Origin: Gracilariopsis chorda
Taxonomy: Eukaryota > Rhodophyta > Florideophyceae > Gracilariales > Gracilariaceae
Length of the DNA: 20,336 bases
Direction of reading: 5' to 3'
NCBI GenBank assembly: GCA_003194525.1
Contig: NBIV01000966.1
Span: forward strand, 1 to 20,336
Positions 17,606 through 20,336 of this stretch are shown here, in pieces (within the stretch, counting starts at the first letter, position 1; every line of letters begins with the position of its first letter). A model generated the notes under the pieces. The model saw only the letters and a program-made list of their open reading frames with translations. It made no database searches and was not told where the DNA came from. Both the position numbers and the translations under genes were made by a program.

Positions 17606-19247
17606 GATGTATATGATGGTGGAATGTAAGGCGGCTATCCATGATGACTCCTAGAAATCTCGTGAAACCTGAAAGCTCTATCCACGTTCCAGCTACTTGT
17701 ACTTCGTACTTGCTACGGTCTTTTTTCCATTGTGCGTATGTGAACGGAACTAGTGTGGTTTTCTTCGGATTCATCTTGATGTTATTTTCTTCGCAGTATT
17801 GCTCCAGTCTTTGTACTGCAGATTGAACAACATGGGCACAGAAATCCAGTTTTTCGTTGTGTCGCTGATATGGATACATCATCGGCGAACATTGTTACCG
17901 CAATTCTTGAATCACCCTGCTGCACTCGCTCGGAAGATCTGCGACATATGCAAGCCATAGTCCTGGCGAAAGAGTCCCGCCTTGTGGTAGACCTTGAGCT
18001 ACTACATAGGGTCTGGTATCAGCTGTGTTCCATCTGCAAGTCCATCTGCGGTCCATTACAAATGCTCTTATCCATCTCCAGAGGTAAGTCGGACACTCAA
18101 GATTTGCCAGCTTTACTAACAGTCGGTGATGTTGAACGCAGTCATAAGCCTTAGAGAAGTCACAGAAAAGTGTTAATGTCTGTCGGCGTTGCTGCCAGCC
18201 ATGCGTTATATGTTCGCAAAGGGCAGCAATATGTTTCGTCTGTCGTTCGGCTCATTCTGAATCCTGCTTGACACGCAGGGAGTTTTGGCTCCAACCATTT
18301 CATGAATTCCCTGTTAACCATCCGTTCCGCAAGCCGTGCCACGACCGATATGAGAGATATCGGCCGAAACTTTCCCTTGACGCCTGGTTTAGGAATTGGA
18401 ATGAGTCGGGATAATCTCCACTTTGCCGGAGTCCGCCCTTCCTTGTAACTTCTGTTTATAAGGTGCAGTAGCCACTCTTTTCCAATTGGAGGAAGATTCT
18501 GTAGGAAAGCTATCTGTATCTCATCCGGGCCTCCTACCTTCTTCGGGGTCATATTTCTCAACTCCACATCAAGGTGTTGAGGTTGAAATACCTTCCCTAT
18601 CACTGACTCTTTTGCATGTTTATGATATGTGTCCAGTGCCCGTCTGTACTCGTTTCTCACTGTTCTGTTCTTGACGTGTGTCCGCACACTTCTGATCTCT
18701 GATTTGACAAACCACTTCGCTCTCTTCTTATCAAACCATTGTTCGCCCCCTGGAGGACAAAGTGATGGACGTTTCCATTTTCCCTTTTCAATTGCCTTCG
18801 TTATTCGCCATAACTTTGCATCATTATCGTTTGGGTGTAGTGAACTTGTGAGTTCCTGCCATGCATCCCGTTTGAGTCTTTCAATAACTATTCGCGCATG
18901 TTCTTGGGCCTGCTGTAATGCTAACCTATTTCCTGCACTCGGATCGTTTCGATACTCTCTCCATTTTGCTGCTCTCAGCTGGATCACTTCGATGCTTCCG
19001 GACTCCACCATGGTGCTTCGCGTCTCCGTCTTCCAAATGGTACATGCAACCTTGCTGCTCTTAGCACTACTTCGCAAAAGCGATGATACTGTTCGTCTAA
19101 GCTCTCTATACTATTATCTTCAATCATGCTAAGGTTATCGTCTACGTACGTTTGGAATTTGGTCCAGTCAGCATTTTTGATACTCCAAGTCTTCCATTTC
19201 TTCTGGACGCAAGACTTACGCCCAATATATATATGGACACAAGGCAC
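17606..19247 (-). other. Linker and reverse transcriptase domain of ORF2
   Basis: The linker (19247-18984) has WKTWSIKNADWTKF and EAPWWSPEA, the usual spacer after LINE endonucleases. The RT then shows GGPDEIQIAFL, WRLSRLIPIPKPG and KFRPISLISV. Motif A is FCDFSKAYD (catalytic Asp at 18161-18159), motif B is QGLPQGGTLSP (about 17996-17964), and motif C is FADD (17889-17878), with both catalytic Asp pairs present. MNPKKTTLVPF and RFLGVIMDSRL belong to the following motifs D and E. Three frame changes interrupt the domain. Confidence 0.9.
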
Positions 19248-19926
19248 GGTGATGGTCTGAAAATGGAAGGTCCGATGCCTCCCATGTGGTTAGCGGAACC
19301 CATTTTTCTGGTATCGCCGTTATATCTATCGCACTTTGCGTTCCATGCCTTGGATCCGTATGGGTTGCGACCCCATCTACGTTGAGGACGACGCGTTCGG
19401 TTTCTCCGAGGTACTCTTCTAATGCGATTCCAGAAGCTTCCGCCCTTGATGGATACCACGACCCGCATGTGTTGCTGTCGGCTACTACCATATCCTGGTC
19501 GTCCAATGCCTTGTACCACTCTGTAGCGTGCAGTTGTGGAGGAACGTATACATTAGCAATTGAGAGCGGACCTTTTGGAGACCTGACTAGTACTGTCACT
19601 CTCTCTAATCCTTTCTGAATTGGCTCGTCTGTCAATAGGTCTATTGTGAGGTCGTCTCGTTGATACGTTGCCACTCCTTCTCCCCTTCCTCCTTGTTGTC
19701 CAAAGTCGGCATCTCTGTCACATCTTCCTACTAACTTGAAACCTTGGATTCGAGGTGTCCGATCTAACTCCTGGAAGTGAGTTTCCTGAAGACAAAGGAT
19801 GTCCACCTTCCAAGCATGAGCTAAGCGCGCGATCTCGCTTCGTTTCCCTGTCGCAAGTAAGCTCCTGCAGTTAGGCTGGAGTATGCGTAATGTTCTTCTT
19901 TCGCTGTTGTTTTTGGATTTTTTCAT
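19216..19926 (-). other. Endonuclease domain of ORF2 (exonuclease-endonuclease-phosphatase fold)
   Basis: The 236-codon frame shows all the hallmark motifs of LINE AP-like endonucleases. They are LQPNCRSL (Asn19), CLQETH (Glu48), ANVYVPP (Tyr127), VVADSNT in place of GDFN (Asp150, Asn152), SAIDIT (Asp201) and FSDHHRA (Asp224, His225). The likely metal ligands and catalytic His are intact. The frame breaks just after the SDHH motif at a TA repeat. Confidence 0.88.
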
Positions 19927-20336
19927 CTTCCACAGCCTGAATTATGCTGGTCTCCGTTGGAGACCCAACCGCAGATCCGTTTCGCTTCTCTTGCGAGAAG
20001 ACAGGCACACCACTTGAAGGCGGGATCGCTTGTGCCCGCTAAACTCTATGTTCAGAAAGCTCCTCGGAAAGAAAGATTTTCTCTGTCCCGTAGTACCAAT
20101 CTCTATTCATGTCCCCGAAATGTGGCCGATGACTGCTGCTTGCTCTCACCTTGCAGCAGCCGTGTTGCGCTTTACTAGCTACCTATCTCGGAAACATGGA
20201 AAGATCATCACCAAAGCTTCTACGGGAAGACCCAAGATCGGATCCATTTCGTTCTGACGTGGCTCGTCTTTTCCATTTTTTTCTCTGCTATTCCTTCCCT
20301 TTCCACCAGAGGACGTCATCTAAGGGGCACACCACG
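19871..20336 (-). pseudogene. 3' end of LINE ORF1, degraded, running off the window
   Basis: On the minus strand one frame carries protein-like sequence to TAA at 19873-19871: KRRATSERNGSDLGSS, RRSFGDDLSMFPR, then a stop. It resumes as KAQHGCCKVRASSSHRPHFG, NRDWYYGTEKIFLSEEL, another stop, IPPSSGVPVFSQEKRNGS and a charged tail, EDEKIQKQQRKK. It has at least three internal stops. The position directly upstream of ORF2, the overlap with it and the hydrophilic composition fit the gag-like ORF1 of a LINE. No zinc knuckle is certain. Confidence 0.45.

Larger units (their letters stand above)
15901..19926 (-). pseudogene. LINE ORF2 polyprotein, frameshifted
   Basis: ATG at 19926 begins the endonuclease frame, and the last stop is TAG at 15903-15901. 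Frame changes fall near 19225 (inside a TATATATAT run, suggesting slippage), 18990-19000, 18235, 17865, 17606 and 16220. Between them the longest intact stretch is 504 codons (17602-16088). If joined, the product would be about 1,340 residues, normal for an ORF2 of this type. The enzyme would nick target DNA, copy the element's RNA by target-primed reverse transcription and degrade the RNA strand. The ATG overlaps the end of ORF1 by about 55 bases in the +1 frame. Confidence 0.88.
15875..20336 (-). mobile_element. Non-LTR retrotransposon (LINE) with endonuclease, RT, RNase H; 5' end beyond the window
   Basis: The minus-strand element carries the end of a degraded ORF1, an overlapping ORF2 of about 4 kb, and a very short 3' end with a GA-repeat tail. 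The domain order is AP-type endonuclease, linker, reverse transcriptase with FADD, RNase H, and a C-terminal CxC...H...C finger. This is the layout of RNase H-bearing LINE clades such as I, ingi, R1 and LOA types. I cannot assign a clade from motifs alone. ORF2 needs about six frame changes to read through, while its catalytic residues are nearly all preserved. That points to a relatively recent insertion that can no longer make the protein. No target-site duplication can be tested because the 5' end lies outside the window. Confidence 0.9.

Noticed and set aside
208..20336. All frameshifts as sequencing errors of a noisy assembly
   Set aside because: Indel errors would not explain lost Walker A and metal-loop residues, Trp-to-stop changes, truncated ends and the internal deletion in MTR4. 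Error may still contribute to some LINE shifts.
1..20336. CRISPR array, prophage, insertion sequence or bacterial operon
   Set aside because: No short regularly spaced repeats with spacers, no bacterial gene organisation, and the gene relics and introns are eukaryotic.

Overview
This looks like nuclear DNA of a eukaryote. There are GT-AG introns with pyrimidine-rich acceptors, a non-LTR retrotransposon, a Kozak-like start, and fragments of complex I, exosome-helicase and hnRNP-type genes. No operons, Shine-Dalgarno sites, tRNA or rRNA genes were seen. A decayed copy of a DUF3326-family gene, known mainly from cyanobacteria and plant/algal plastid lineages, suggests a plastid-bearing organism such as an alga. 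That assignment is an inference of modest confidence.

Layout, left to right. At 208-819 (+) lies a broken complex I GRIM-19/NDUFA13 gene that still carries a clear intron. At 1245-2305 (+) is a broken DUF3326 gene. The stretch 2306-4310 holds nothing I can name. At 4311-6264 (+) is an apparently intact gene that I read as two exons. Its Pro/Gln-rich first part carries a 183-bp tandem duplication across the splice donor, and its basic C-terminal domain faintly resembles the GCR1_C DNA-binding family. At 7470-8150 (+) is the C-terminal end of a broken valyl-tRNA synthetase gene. At 8617-10225 (-) is a broken phosphoglucomutase-2/phosphopentomutase gene. At 10849-11253 (+) is a short intact coiled-coil/Pro-rich ORF with a plausible promoter, followed by coding-like debris to about 12060. 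At 13310-13880 (-) is a broken two-RRM hnRNP-type gene, and at 14110-15340 (-) a broken MTR4 exosome-helicase gene.

The right quarter (about 15850 to the window edge, minus strand) is a non-LTR retrotransposon. It has the degraded end of ORF1 and an overlapping ORF2 encoding endonuclease, reverse transcriptase, RNase H and a C-terminal CxC...H...C finger. ORF2 carries about six frameshifts, but its catalytic residues are largely preserved, so it is a fairly young dead copy. Its RNase H domain is split right after the first catalytic Asp by about 91 residues that read as a Tudor-like chromatin-reader fold. This is the most novel feature in the window.

The genes do not form a pathway. The overall picture is a degenerating, transposon-invaded region holding six or more dead housekeeping-gene copies and only two ORFs that look alive. 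The deep substitution-level damage in the pseudogenes (lost Walker A, lost metal loop, internal deletion) argues against sequencing error as the main cause.
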